Source: JBICIG01 sp043101605 (GTDB lineage Bacteria > Planctomycetota > Phycisphaerae > Phycisphaerales > UBA1924). From it: a stretch of 28,754 bases of DNA. The position numbers and the translations under genes are program-made. Below are positions 9,601 through 19,400 of the stretch, in pieces (position 1 is the stretch's first letter; the number at the start of each line of letters is the position of its first letter). The notes under the pieces are model-generated. The model saw only the letters and a program-made list of their open reading frames with translations, searched no databases and had not been told where the DNA came from. The stretch is taken from NCBI GenBank assembly GCA_043101605.1, contig JBICIG010000002.1, forward strand, positions 1-28,754. Direction: 5' to 3'.

Positions 9601-11123
9601 CCGATCGGGCCGAGGTGACGGCGGCGGCGTGGCGAGCGCTGGCGCGGAAGCGAGATTGGCCGAGCGATGCGGCGTCGCTGGCGCGGGCGGGCGAGCTGCT
9701 CGACGCGGTGCGCGCGCGGGGAACGGCGTTCCTGCCGGTGTACCTGCAGGATGCGAGCCGGGACGCGGGGCGGATGTGGGTGCGGACCGCGGCGGCGGCG
9801 GAATCGGCTTCGGAACTCGACGCGATCGCGGCGCAGCGGGAGCGGTTCGGCGGCCGGATCGACGCGTTGGCAGCGCACACACGGGCGAACCTGGTGATCG
9901 CGGACTTCAAGAACTGGGCGTCGTCGGACGCGGCGTCTTCGGCGAGCGACGAGGAGATCCGCGGGAAGGCCGCGGAGGCGGCTCGGGCGATCCGGGCGGT
10001 CGGGCCGGATTCCTCGGACGAGCTCGAAGCGTGGCTGGAGCGGCTGGACGGGCTGGCGACGGAAGACCCGGACGCGGGGGCGGAGATCGACCTGAGCGCG
10101 TTCGGGCCCGGGAAGTCCGGGTGGGCGGCCGAGCCATCGGATGATCTATCGCGGGTTCGGTTCACCGGGCCGGGCGGCGTCGGGCTCGAGTTCGTGCGTG
10201 TGGATCCGACCGCGGCGAGCACGGACGCGACAACGGTGTTCCTGGCGGCTCGGGAGCTCTCGATCCGCGAGTTGCTGGCGATCGTGGGGCAGGATGCATC
10301 GCGCTGGGAGGAACTGGCGCTGGCGTGGATCGACCTGGAATCGGCGCAGAATCAGTCGGCTCCGACCTGGCGTGGGCCGCGATCGTGGGAATGGGATGCG
10401 CGTGGCGGGACGATTCGGCCGTCGCTGAAGTGGTTGGCGGCCGAGGGCGGGCGTGTGCCGGTGTATCCCGATGGCGCGGCGCCGGACGGGCCGAACGAGG
10501 ACTCGCCGGTGGTGGCGATCTCGGGGCGTGCGGCCGAGCGGGTGGCTCAGTGGGTGGGCTGCCGGCTGCCGACCGAAGAGGAGTGGCAGCGTGCGGCGCA
10601 GCAGCACGGCTCCGGGGCGGCGAATCTGCGGGACGCGACCTGGGAGCGGCAGCAGGATCATCATCGCGCTCTGGAGGCGGATCGGCGGGCGCCGGTTTGG
10701 GCGGACTCGGGGATGTTCCAGCCCGACGGGACCGAGCCGGCGAGTGGCCGGGATGCGCACGGCGCCGCGTCGGACGACGGGGTGCTGTGGTTCGCTCCGA
10801 CGGGGTCGGGCGGCGGGGGGCTGACGCACCTGGTGGGGAACGCGGCGGAGTTCGTGACGGTGGGGGGGAACGGTCTGGGCGTGATCGGCGGGTCGGCGTT
10901 GAGCGATCCGCAATGGCCGACGGATCAAGCACTTGCGGTGCCGCCGCGGATGTCGCGTTCGGGCTTTGCGGATGTGGGGGTTCGCCTTGCGTTCGCGGTG
11001 CCGGGGCTGGATGTGCGAGCGCCGCTGCGGTTCCGGGCGGCCCGGGCGGGCGCGAGCGCGCCGTTCCTTCGGGGGTCGGCGTCGCCGACGGGATCCGGGG
11101 CGGGCGGCGGTGGCGGAGGATGA
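6642..11123 (+). CDS. TagF-like / single-span / FGE-sulfatase-like (SUMF1) fusion protein
   Basis: This 1493-residue protein joins parts that are usually separate. Residues ~17-290 look like TagF (the SciT/ImpM group): 'VFGKHPGWNDHI' at 22-33, then 'LYLDGIGGNIDAGTWD' and 'GWVIGGRMWASTDGKGR'. TagF proteins repress T6SS assembly post-translationally in Pseudomonas and Agrobacterium. A membrane span lies at about 349-371. Residues ~410-1150 are Ala/Glu/Arg-rich and predicted helical. Residues ~1170-1480 resemble the FGE-sulfatase (SUMF1) fold: 'RLPTEEEW' at 1308-1315, 'HLVGNAAEF' near 1396, a 'GGSA' element and the terminal 'GVRLAF'. The cysteines of active FGE enzymes are absent, so a binding or structural role is more likely than catalysis. 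Expected topology is TagF in the cytoplasm and the rest in the periplasm. ATG 6642 directly abuts its AGGAAGG site; GTG 6651 is better spaced. The C-terminus is poly-glycine. Confidence 0.8.
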   Translation: MSRVRDGSGENGGGKTELYLAVFGKHPGWNDHIDDQGVETGELAELKRQLYLDGIGGNIDAGTWDGQTDADHLDGFAHVFVARRRGWVIGGRMWASTDGKGRSRYPMIVCVQVPESKLSWLCTEGLLRLEDLEEEFKSEQDAAGVIAAADRARSDLRQRIGEAPRETASATTATRRLADSEAMGPDRLGMHRLLYQMEREASAFVAWRTSSIAVDEARGQAIRVPRVSGTVDDGIESWLRFCQEHLRPQASVLVVAPRERGWVDLLIGPTTPKEMACLLAGTESMPLVTRVPYTIDDSFRDEANALIDREASKSVTPAAEPSHRAELRSAVERISKAARGGAGASRSKLIIGGVLATALLFALAMLALSFAGGGSKDKDEAESPAASEAKRTPPAKTSGPSVSRSPSDPVSFGEAERAEWARWCTEYNDWVLPLDSAAGGTVVAEDAYLRERLLEPMRAELDALDPRRATRASVRSIERLAAQPPSDVQTVEGKERMDAALGQLDRLKEALSPGAWGVRGRALELAERFESRGAESLSAELRGASEAISFEDGAALPGAIERLMARVDAASGLDELLARGESAAAAIEASGDAVAGGAGESLDAALAEIDSLEEAGQSETRQRLESRVSAMESAAAFVGSTWEQVDSEQLHASEDWARLRGREADGALLREWMALASEDRFRMLPDGEDPRQGWGASGRIGVLRAQIASLIQNATSDGAREEYGSAAEALGVLDAQIEELGSLRWTVASRDRIETGIAEVDAEVDGLARFVERSQRAAAASFEEYVQSVRAAESATGSAVLNEAWRQRRNELLARFRDAAQRHQLQDAVERLEDDLGAIDAAFVRAETIGEVPGVVDAAMARRLFGERRESAIAQVLGSLAWEGEGFAGVDASALEQAGGSFETWVGRLRGSLELAAEVDGRLGLGEPLGGRDDRGSLVSAYERLGRPEDGWTASALSPRLSERVDAMEAVAGISEPAALIRAGLEADRAEVTAAAWRALARKRDWPSDAASLARAGELLDAVRARGTAFLPVYLQDASRDAGRMWVRTAAAAESASELDAIAAQRERFGGRIDALAAHTRANLVIADFKNWASSDAASSASDEEIRGKAAEAARAIRAVGPDSSDELEAWLERLDGLATEDPDAGAEIDLSAFGPGKSGWAAEPSDDLSRVRFTGPGGVGLEFVRVDPTAASTDATTVFLAARELSIRELLAIVGQDASRWEELALAWIDLESAQNQSAPTWRGPRSWEWDARGGTIRPSLKWLAAEGGRVPVYPDGAAPDGPNEDSPVVAISGRAAERVAQWVGCRLPTEEEWQRAAQQHGSGAANLRDATWERQQDHHRALEADRRAPVWADSGMFQPDGTEPASGRDAHGAASDDGVLWFAPTGSGGGGLTHLVGNAAEFVTVGGNGLGVIGGSALSDPQWPTDQALAVPPRMSRSGFADVGVRLAFAVPGLDVRAPLRFRAARAGASAPFLRGSASPTGSGAGGGGGG

Positions 11124-11186
11124 CGATGCGCGGGAATTGCGCTTTGGAACCGATTGGTGGACGGGCGGTTGGGGAGAACTCCTCAG

Positions 11187-11215
11187 TTGCCAGTGGCATG
11201 GGGCCTTGTTAGTGT
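11187..11215 (+). promoter_or_regulatory. Candidate sigma-70-type promoter for tpsB-tpsA
   Basis: TTGCCA (11187-11192, 5 of 6 to TTGACA) is separated by exactly 17 bases from TAGTGT (11210-11215). The latter matches TATAAT at 3 of 6 positions, including the important second A and last T. It sits in the 164-base gap between the TagF/FGE gene and tpsB, about 70 bases before the tpsB start, and is noticeably less G-rich than its surroundings. No other promoter-like pair was seen in this gap. The match is by eye only, and the organism's own promoter consensus is unknown. Confidence 0.4.
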
Positions 11216-11230
11216 TCACACGAGTTCACG
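11214..11230 (+). promoter_or_regulatory. Direct repeat GTTCAC x2, one helical turn apart
   Basis: GTTCAC occurs at 11214-11219 and again at 11225-11230, an 11-base period that would place both on the same face of the helix. The first copy overlaps the end of the candidate -10 element. This could be an operator for a tpsBA regulator. It is short and could also be chance. Confidence 0.25.
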
Positions 11231-11287
11231 GCGGCGTAGGGGCGCCCGTGTGACAGGTGCGTTCGCACAGACTCAAAGGAAGTGAGC

Positions 11288-13261
11288 ATGAGGGAATCGA
11301 CGACGGCGGACCGCTGGGCCGAGATCAGTGCGACGCCGCGACACATGCGCCGCGCGGTGGCCGCGCTCGTGGCGGTGGCGGGGTTGTGCGCCTCCGGGGC
11401 GTTTGCGCAGAGTGGGTCGGAGCCGGCGGGCGAGCAGCCCGCGGGGGAGGAACTCGACCTGTATGAGCTTGCGCAGCCGCTGGCCGAGGACGGCGACTCG
11501 TTCCCGATCGGGACGATCACGCTGCGGTACGGGGCTGAACAGGCGGGGCTGCCGGAACTGATCGACTTCGAGTCGGTGGAGATTGAGCTTCTGCAGACTT
11601 CGTCGGGGTTCGTGGCGCCGCGTGAGGGCTTGCCGACGGTGACGCTGACGATCGCGGACATCAACGCGATGCCGACACGGCAGTTCTATTCGAGCGCGGT
11701 GCTGCAGATCGCGGCGTCACTGGTCGAGGCGTTCAACGAGCGTGGCATCATCGGTGTCTTCGCGCAGCCGGATGAGTTGTACCTTCGGACGGGCGAGGAC
11801 CGTCGTCCCGCGGGGGACACGAACATCACGATGGTGGTGTACACGGCGCGGGTCGAAGAGGTGCGGACGATCGCGTCGGGCGAGCGCGTACCGGACCGCG
11901 ATCGCGTGAACTCCGGGACGCACCAGCGGGTGCTGTCGTACTCGCCGATCCAGCCGGGCGGTGAGGAGGACGCGGACGCGGTGCTGCGGAAGGACCAGCT
12001 CGACCGGTATGTGCTGTGGCTGAACCGGCACCCGGGACGGCGGGTGGATGCGGCGGTGGCGCCGGGCTCGCAGGGCGGGCTGGCGGTGTTGGACTACCAC
12101 ATCTACGAGAGCAAGCCGTGGAGCGTGTACTTCCAGCTCTCGAACACGGGCACGGAGAACACCGAGGAGTGGCGTCAGCGGTTCGGGCTGATCCACAATC
12201 AGCTGACGGGCCGGGACGACATCCTGACGATTGACTACATCACCGCGGGCTTCGACGAGACGAACGCGATCGTGGCGTCGTACGAGACGCCGCTGCCCGG
12301 GCTCGACCGCGTGCGGGTGAACCTGTACGGCGGGTACAACGAGTATGTGGCGTCGGATGTCGGGCTTGCGGGCGAGGACTTCTCGGGCGAGGGCTGGCAT
12401 GTCGGCGCGGACCTGATCTTCAATGTCTTCCAGAGCCGGGAGCTGTTCATCGACGCGATCGTCGGCGTGAAGACCGAGGAGATCAGCGTCAAGAACGATG
12501 TGGTGCTGATCGAGGGTGAGGAGCAGATCATCTATCCCTCGGTCGGGCTGCAGCTCGAGCGGATCACCGAGACCTCGCAGCTGACCGTCGATACGCGGTT
12601 CGAGGGCGGGTTCGGCGGGGACAAGGACGAGCTCGAGCGGCTGGGTCGTGTCGACCCGGACGACGAGTGGTTCGTCTTCCACTGGGATGTGCGGTACTCG
12701 TTCTTCCTCGAGCCGCTGCTGGACCCGCAGGGCTGGCTGGATGTGAACACGCCCGAGTCGTCGACGCTGGCGCACGAGGTGCAACTCGCGTTCCGCGGGC
12801 AGAATTCGCTGGGCAACCGCCTGATCCCGAACGGGGCGGGCGTCGTGGGCGGTCTGTACACCGTCCGCGGGTATGACGAGTCGGTCGCGACGGGCGACAG
12901 CGTGTACATCTTCACCGGCGAGTACCGGTTCCATGTGCCGCGGAGCTTCTCGGTCGAGCCCGAGCCGCGGCAGTTGTTCGGCAGTCCGTTCAAGTTCGCG
13001 CCGCAGCAGGTCTACGGGCGTCCGGACTGGGACCTGGTGCTCAAGGGCTTCGTGGATGTCGGGTATGCCGAGAACAGCGATGCGCTGTCGTTCGAGGATG
13101 CCGAGACGCTGGTTGGCGCGGGCATCGGCGCGGAGCTGCAGTTCCGCCGGAATGTGACGCTGCGTCTGGACTGGGGCTTTGCGATGTCGGAGGTCGGGGG
13201 CGGCGACATCGCCGATTCGGGTGACAACCGGCTGCACTTTGTCCTGACGCTGCTGTACTGA
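11288..13261 (+). CDS. Two-partner secretion outer-membrane transporter (TpsB, ShlB/FhaC/HecB family)
   Basis: TpsB proteins are Omp85-superfamily barrels that recognise a TpsA exoprotein with periplasmic POTRA domains and export it across the outer membrane. The 657-residue product has an N-terminal signal peptide (hydrophobic 'AAVLVAVAGLC'-like core, probable cleavage after 'AFA'). POTRA-like sequence spans roughly residues 90-230, and a C-terminal barrel follows. The barrel has the hallmark 'VRGY' (526-529, within 'VVGGLYTVRGYDE'), corresponding to the conserved L6-loop motif that lies inside the barrel, and ends in an aromatic residue ('FVLTLLY'), as outer-membrane barrels do. ATG 11288 was chosen because AAAGGAAG lies 5 bases upstream; the GTG at 11282 falls inside that site. 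An internal ATG at 11345 would also retain the signal peptide. The gene lies directly upstream of its presumed substrate tpsA. Confidence 0.88.
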   Translation: MRESTTADRWAEISATPRHMRRAVAALVAVAGLCASGAFAQSGSEPAGEQPAGEELDLYELAQPLAEDGDSFPIGTITLRYGAEQAGLPELIDFESVEIELLQTSSGFVAPREGLPTVTLTIADINAMPTRQFYSSAVLQIAASLVEAFNERGIIGVFAQPDELYLRTGEDRRPAGDTNITMVVYTARVEEVRTIASGERVPDRDRVNSGTHQRVLSYSPIQPGGEEDADAVLRKDQLDRYVLWLNRHPGRRVDAAVAPGSQGGLAVLDYHIYESKPWSVYFQLSNTGTENTEEWRQRFGLIHNQLTGRDDILTIDYITAGFDETNAIVASYETPLPGLDRVRVNLYGGYNEYVASDVGLAGEDFSGEGWHVGADLIFNVFQSRELFIDAIVGVKTEEISVKNDVVLIEGEEQIIYPSVGLQLERITETSQLTVDTRFEGGFGGDKDELERLGRVDPDDEWFVFHWDVRYSFFLEPLLDPQGWLDVNTPESSTLAHEVQLAFRGQNSLGNRLIPNGAGVVGGLYTVRGYDESVATGDSVYIFTGEYRFHVPRSFSVEPEPRQLFGSPFKFAPQQVYGRPDWDLVLKGFVDVGYAENSDALSFEDAETLVGAGIGAELQFRRNVTLRLDWGFAMSEVGGGDIADSGDNRLHFVLTLLY

Positions 13262-13275
13262 TTCGCGACGGACCC

Positions 13276-13311
13276 CCGGCCGAGTGAGATCGGCCGGTCG
13301 AGGTCCGGGGG
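13276..13311 (+). other. Hairpin just after tpsB
   Basis: CCGGCCGA (13276-13283) pairs perfectly with TCGGCCGG (13290-13297) around a 6-base loop, starting 15 bases after the tpsB stop. A competing pairing, CCCCCGG (13273-13279) with CCGGGGG (13305-13311), would form a larger alternative stem. There is no T-run, so it is not a classical intrinsic terminator. It could protect the tpsB 3' end, mark a processing site, or attenuate readthrough into tpsA. Confidence 0.5.
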
Positions 13312-13383
13312 CGCACCGGCCGACGCCGGGAGCGCGAGACGGGAGCCGACCGTTGGGGGCGGCCCCGGGAGAACAAGCCTGCT

Positions 13384-13412
13384 CCGGGGGTCCCATGGAT
13401 GGGGACCTCCGG
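13384..13412 (+). other. Strong leader hairpin upstream of tpsA
   Basis: Bases 13384-13394 pair with 13402-13412 as an 11-bp stem containing one G.U pair, around the 7-base loop ATGGATG. The hairpin ends 11 bases before the tpsA ribosome site at 13424-13429. The whole 13262-13435 leader is G/C-rich and rich in alternative stems. It could set the TpsB:TpsA ratio or control tpsA translation. No known riboswitch class was recognised, and there is no downstream T-run. Confidence 0.5.
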
Positions 13413-13423
13413 CATCTGGATTC

Positions 13424-13429
13424 GAGGAG
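13424..13429 (+). promoter_or_regulatory. Ribosome binding site that decides the tpsA start
   Basis: GAGGAG directly abuts the ATG at 13430 and is 6 bases before the in-frame ATG at 13436. Normal spacing favours 13436. The two starts differ by two residues (Met-Ala) and give the same signal peptide. Confidence 0.6.
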
Positions 13430-13435
13430 ATGGCG

Positions 13436-16400
13436 ATGTCCGACCGCACGAAGACCACTCGCAGCCGTGCCACTCTGCTTGCGGGGCCGCTGGTCACGCT
13501 GATGTGCGTGCCCGCCCTGGCCGGTCCGACCGGTGAGAAGGTTGTGTCGGGCAAGGCCCGGTTCAACCGCAAGGGTGACACGACGATCATCCGGGCGGCC
13601 GACAACACGATCATTAACTACTACAGCTTCAACATCGCCTCGCACGAGACGGTGCGGTTCATCCAGCCCGATGCGCAGTCGCGGGTGCTCAACCGCATCA
13701 AGGGCCCGGATCCGACGCAGATCAACGGGACGCTTCTGGCCAACGGTCGGGTGTACATCGTCAACCCGGCGGGCGTGTACTTCGGCGACGGGGCGCTGGT
13801 GAATGTCGGCGCGCTGTACGCGGCGGCGGGCAACATCACCAACCGGGACTTCCTCGCGGGGCGCGACCGCTTCACGCTGACGGGCGAGGTGGTCAACGAG
13901 GGCACGCTGCAGGGCGATTCGCTGGCGCTGCTCGGGCAGCGGGTCGAGAATTTCGGGACGATCGTGGGCGGCGACGGGATGGTCGCGATGGTCGCCGGCG
14001 ACGAGGTGCTCATCGGCGAGCGGGACGGGCATGTGTTCGCCAAGATCGGCGCCGACCGGCTCAAGAACAACGGGCTCTCGATCGGCGGGGTGGAGAACGC
14101 CGGCGAGATCGTGCTCGACGGCGGTCAGATCATTCTCGGCGCGGGCGACATGTACGCCCTGGTGCTGCACGACAGTTCGAACCTTCGCGCCGGCAGCGTG
14201 CTGGTCGAGGGGCAGGGGCGCGGCACGGTGCGCGTGGCGGGCTCGATCGACGCGACCGGGGCCGACGGCTTGGGCGGGACGATCCATATCCTCGGCGAGC
14301 GGGTCGGGCTGTACGCGGCGGATCTTGATGCCTCGGGCCAGTTCGGCGGGGGCGAGATCCTCGTCGGCGGCGACTTCCAGGGTGAGGGCAGCGTCCGGAA
14401 CGCGACGCGGACCTATGTTGACGGTCAGACCGTGATCTCGGCCGATGCGCTCGATTCGGGCGACGGCGGCAAGGTAATCATCTGGGCCGATCAGGCGACC
14501 TCGTACTCGGGCTTCATCAGCGCCCGCGGCGCGGGTGAGGGCCAGGGCGGATTCGCGGAGGTCTCGGGCAAGCGCAGCCTGCACTTTGTCGGCGACGCGG
14601 ATCTGGGTGCCGAGTCGGGCATCGGCGGTGTGCTGCTGCTCGACCCGGACAACATCACGATCACCGACGGCGGCGGCGGCGCCGACGACGGCGACCCGGA
14701 CTACGCCGACGGCGACTTCCTGGCCGGCGACGGCGCGAACGCCAACGCGTTCATCTCCGAGCAGTTCCTCGAGAGCTTCTCGAGCGCGGTGATCCTGCAG
14801 GCCAACGACAACATCACCGTCAGCAACTTGACGGACAATGTGCTGGATCTGCAGGCGACCACGGGCACGGTCCAGTTCATCGCCGACTTCGACAACGACG
14901 GCACGGGCTCGTTCACGATGCTCGGTGCCAACGACACGATCAGCACGCAGGGTGCCGGGATCCTCATCCAGGGTGACTCGGTGCTGGTCCGCTCGCTGAA
15001 CTCCAACGGCGGCGACATCACGCTCAACGCGGTCGACGGGCTGACGATCGGCGACTTCGTCCAGGTCACCTCGATCAACACCGGCGGCGGCGCGTTCCTC
15101 GGCAATGCCAACACCGACAACGACATCACCGGTCAGTTCACCGCCCGCCCGAATGTGACGATCGACACCAGCGCCGGCACCGGCGGCGTGTCGATTCTGG
15201 GTGTGGACTGGTCGCTCGGCTCGGGCAACGCCATCAACGCCGGCGCGGGCGATGTCTCTTTCAATGTCAACACCATCACCGATGTGAGCATCGGGAACGG
15301 CTCGGGCGGCGCCGCGCTCGACGCGACCGAGCTCTCGTTCATCTCGACCACTGGCACCTTCAGCGTGGGCGACGGCGGGACGGCGCCGAGCTCGATCGAG
15401 ATCGAGGACTTCGACCTCGGCGGGACGACGAACATCACCGGCCCGGTGTCGTTCACCTCGCAGGGCGATGTCACCTTCGCGGGCAGCGCTTCGGACTTCT
15501 CCGACAGCCTCGAGATCATCGCCGACGGCAGCGTCGTGGTGGGCGAGGATGTCAGCGCGGTCGGGACGGCGAACATCATCGCCGACGATGACGACGACAA
15601 CAACGACGGTGGCAACCCCGATGTGTTCACGGTGGGCACCGGCGCCGGGCTGACGGTGGCGGGCGGTTCGATCAGCATCGACGCGTCGGACATCGAGATC
15701 GGTGCCGGCGGCACGCTGACGGCGATGGATGTGTCCATCACCCGTGACGCGGGCGGGACCTTCCGTCTCGGCGGGCTCGGCGCGGGCGACGACCTGGAGC
15801 TCGAGCAGACCGAACTGGACGGGATCAACGCGACGAACCTGACCATCGGCGGCGACGCGGTGACGGCCATCACGATCGACGGCGTGACGCTGCCGAGCGT
15901 GACCGGCCTCGTGACGATCAATGCCGGCGGTCCCGCGGGCGCGATCTCATTCGTCAACGCGGCGACGACCTTCCCCGATGCGCTGACGATGATCGCCCGG
16001 GCGAACATCACGCTCGATGCGGATGTCACCACGGCGGGCGCGACGATGCTCGAGGTCGCCCAGCGCGACGGGGGCAACAACCTGATCGGCGGCGGCACGC
16101 TGACGATCAACGACGACAACACGCTCGCCACCGGCGGCAACGATCTGGACATCCTCGCCGACGACATCGTGCTGGGCACGGGTGGCGCTGCGCAGCGCAT
16201 CGACACCGGCGCGGGCGACCTGTCGCTCACGCACTGGCAGACGACGGGCATCATCGACCTTGGCACCGATCAGGGCGGCAACCTGGTGCTCGACGCGGCC
16301 GAGCTTGCGAAGATCACCGCGACGAACATGACCGTCGGGCGTTCGACGGGCGAGACGGTCGCGCAGATCCGCGTCAACGGGGCGACGACGCCGAATGTCT

Positions 16401-19400
16401 CGGGTCTGATCACGCTGAACGCGCTCTCGGCCGGCGGCACGGTCTCGTTCTCGGGCGGCGCGAGCACGCTCGCGGGCGGGCTGAGCGTCTTCGGGGCGTC
16501 GGGCGTTTCGGTTGGGTCGGCGCTGACGACCGGCGGCACGACGGTCTTTGATGCCGCGGGCAACACGATCACGCTCAACAACGGGGCGGCGATCGACAGC
16601 TCGGGCAGCAATCTGACCTTCAACGACGATGTGCAGCTTGCCGACGGCGCGTCGGCGAGCGCGGCGTCCAGCGGCGGCGACCTGCTGTTCTCCGGCGAGG
16701 TGTTCGGCACCGACGGCGGGACGGTCGAGAGCCTCACGCTCGACGCGGGCGCGGGCATGCTGACCTTCGCCGACCTGCTCAGCGGCAACGGCACCGCCGC
16801 GAGCGGCACGGGCCTTGCGAATGTGACGATCACCAACGCCGGGGCGACCTCGACGCAGGGCATCGAGATCTCCGGGCTGCTCGATTCGACCAACGCGCTG
16901 ACCGGTGCGTTCACGACCAACGGCAACAGCATCACGGTCGGCTCGATGAACCTCTCGGGCACGGACTTCACCTTCGAGGCGCTGACGAGCAACGGCGCGG
17001 TCGGGCCCAACGGCGATGTCACGATCAATAACAGCGGTCTGCTGACCGTCCTCGACACATTCAATGTCGCCGGCAACTTCAGCCAGACCGGCCCGGGCAA
17101 TGTCGACCTCGGTGCCGATATCGTGACCTCCTCGGTCGGTGGTGATCAGGCATTCAGCGGCGCGGTGACGGTGAGCAACTCCAACCGCGAGTTCGCGGCC
17201 GGGACGGGCGGGATCACGATCGGCTCGACGCTCGACGGCGGCGTGTTCGATCTGACCTTCACGGGCAACCGGGTCGACCTCGTCGGCGGCGTGGACTCGG
17301 TGACGGGCACGGGCGGCGTGATCATCCGGCCCGATTCGGCGACGACCGATATCGATGTGGGCAATGTGACCGGCGCGGGCGGCACGGCCGGCTCGGGCCT
17401 GCGCTTTGGCGTGGGCGACCTCGCGGCGCTCGACTCGACCTTCAATTCGGTGACCTTCGGCTACGGCGGGACCGGTGCGCACACGATCCAGGTCGGCAAC
17501 GGCGCCGGGTATGAGTTTGCGACCTTCTTCGAGGCGCCCTCGGGCGTGATCAGCCTTCTCGGGTTCCCGACCGCATCGGGCAGCGGTTCGTTCACCTTCA
17601 ACGGCTCGACGGTCATCGCCGACGGGGCCAACCCGTTCATCTCGACCGACGGCGGGTTCGTGACCTTCAACGGCACGCTCAGCGGCACGGCCGGCGGCAC
17701 GGGCGAGACGCTCCGTCTCACGCTCAACGGCGGCGATCTGACCTTCGCGGGCCTGACCAGCAGCGCGGGCGGCGCCGTGGACGCGACGGGTCTGGCGGCG
17801 ATCACGCTGACGGATGTCGGCGCGGTGTCGACGCAGGGCATCGCGATCAGCGGCCTGTTCAGCAGCACGAGCACGCTGGCGGGCGACTTCACGACCAACG
17901 GGAACGACATCGAGGTCGGCTCGCTGCAGATTTCCGGCGGCAACTTCGACTTCGCCGCCCTGACCTCGAACGGGCTGGTCGGCCCGAACGGGAATGTGAC
18001 GATCAACAACTCCGGCTTGCTCGACATCAACGGCGGGTTCACCGTCGCGGGCGACTTCGGCCAGACCGGCGTCGGCACGGTGGACCTCGGGGGCGACATC
18101 GATACTTCGTCGGTCGGCGGCGATGTCGCGTTCGTCGGTGCCGTGACCGTAACCGATGGCAACCGTGAGTTCCTCGCCGGCACCGGCGGGATCACGATCG
18201 GCTCGACGCTCGACAGCGACGGCTTCGACATGACCTTCACGGGCAACCGTGTCGATCTGTCGGGCGGCGCGGATTCGGTGACCGGCGGCGGCGATGTCAT
18301 CATCCGCCCCGCGACCGACTCGACCGACATCGATGTCGGCAATGTCACCGGCGCGGGCGGCACGGCCGGGTCTGGGCTGCGCTTCGGCGTCGGCGATCTG
18401 GGCGCTCTGGACTCGACCTTCAACTCGGTGACCTTCGGCTACGCGGGCACCGGCACGCACACCATCCAGATCGGCAACGGCGCGGGCTATGAGTTCGCGA
18501 CGATCTTCGAAGCGCCGGGCGGGACGATCAACCTGCTCGGCTTCCCGACCGCATCCGGGCTCGGCTCGTTCACCTTCAACGGCCCGGCGGTTGTAGCTGA
18601 TGGAGCCAATCCGCTCATCACCACCGCGGGCGGATTCGTGCTGTTCAACGACACGCTCAGCGGCACGGTCGGCGGCGCGGGCGAGACGATTCGCTTCAGC
18701 CTGGGCGGCGGCGACCTCACCTTCGCCGGCCAGGTCAGCAGCGCGGGCGGTGTTTCGGACGCGACCGGGTTGGCGGCCATCACGCTCACCAGCGTTGGCG
18801 CCGTCTCCACTCAGGGCATCAACATCAGCGGGCTGTTCAGCAGCACCAACGCCTTGACCGGCAACTTCGCGACCAACGGGAACGACCTTGAGGTCGGCTC
18901 GTTCAATGTCAGCGGCACGACCTTCGATTTCGCAGGACTGACCTCGAACGGGCTGGTCGGCCCGAACGGGAATGTGACGATCAACAACTCCGGGCTGCTG
19001 GACATCAACGGCGGGTTCAACGTCGCGGGTGACTTCAGTCAGAGCGGTGCCGGCGCGGTGCAGCTCGGCGGCGATGTCGACACCTCGGCTTCGGGCGGGG
19101 ACATCGCGTTCGCCGGTGCCGTGACCGTGACCGATTCGGACCGCGAGCTCAACGCGGGCACGGGCGGCATCGATATCGCCAGCACCTTCGCCGCGGGCGC
19201 CTTCAATGCGATCTTCACCGGCAACCGCGTGGATCTCACCGGCGGGGCCGGCAGCGTGACGGGCACCGGCGACCTCGTGATCCGCCCGGCCGACGACACG
19301 ACGGACCTGGACATCGGCAACCTCGCCCCGGCAGGGGCGACCCCGGGCTCGGGTCTGCGTTTCGGCATCGGCGACTTCGCCGCGATCGGCTCGACCTTCA

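Noticed and set aside
7690..9882. 730-codon Pro/Ala/Arg-rich minus-strand frame
   Set aside because: Composition typical of an antisense shadow of Ala/Glu/Arg-rich helical coding sequence.
13262..13435. Cyclic-di-GMP or other known riboswitch in the tpsA leader
   Set aside because: The conserved core sequences of the c-di-GMP classes were not found; only generic G/C-rich stems are present.
11717..14584. 955-codon minus-strand open frame opposite tpsB/tpsA
   Set aside because: It overlaps two homology-supported genes and their leader; its product is low-complexity and Arg/Val-rich.
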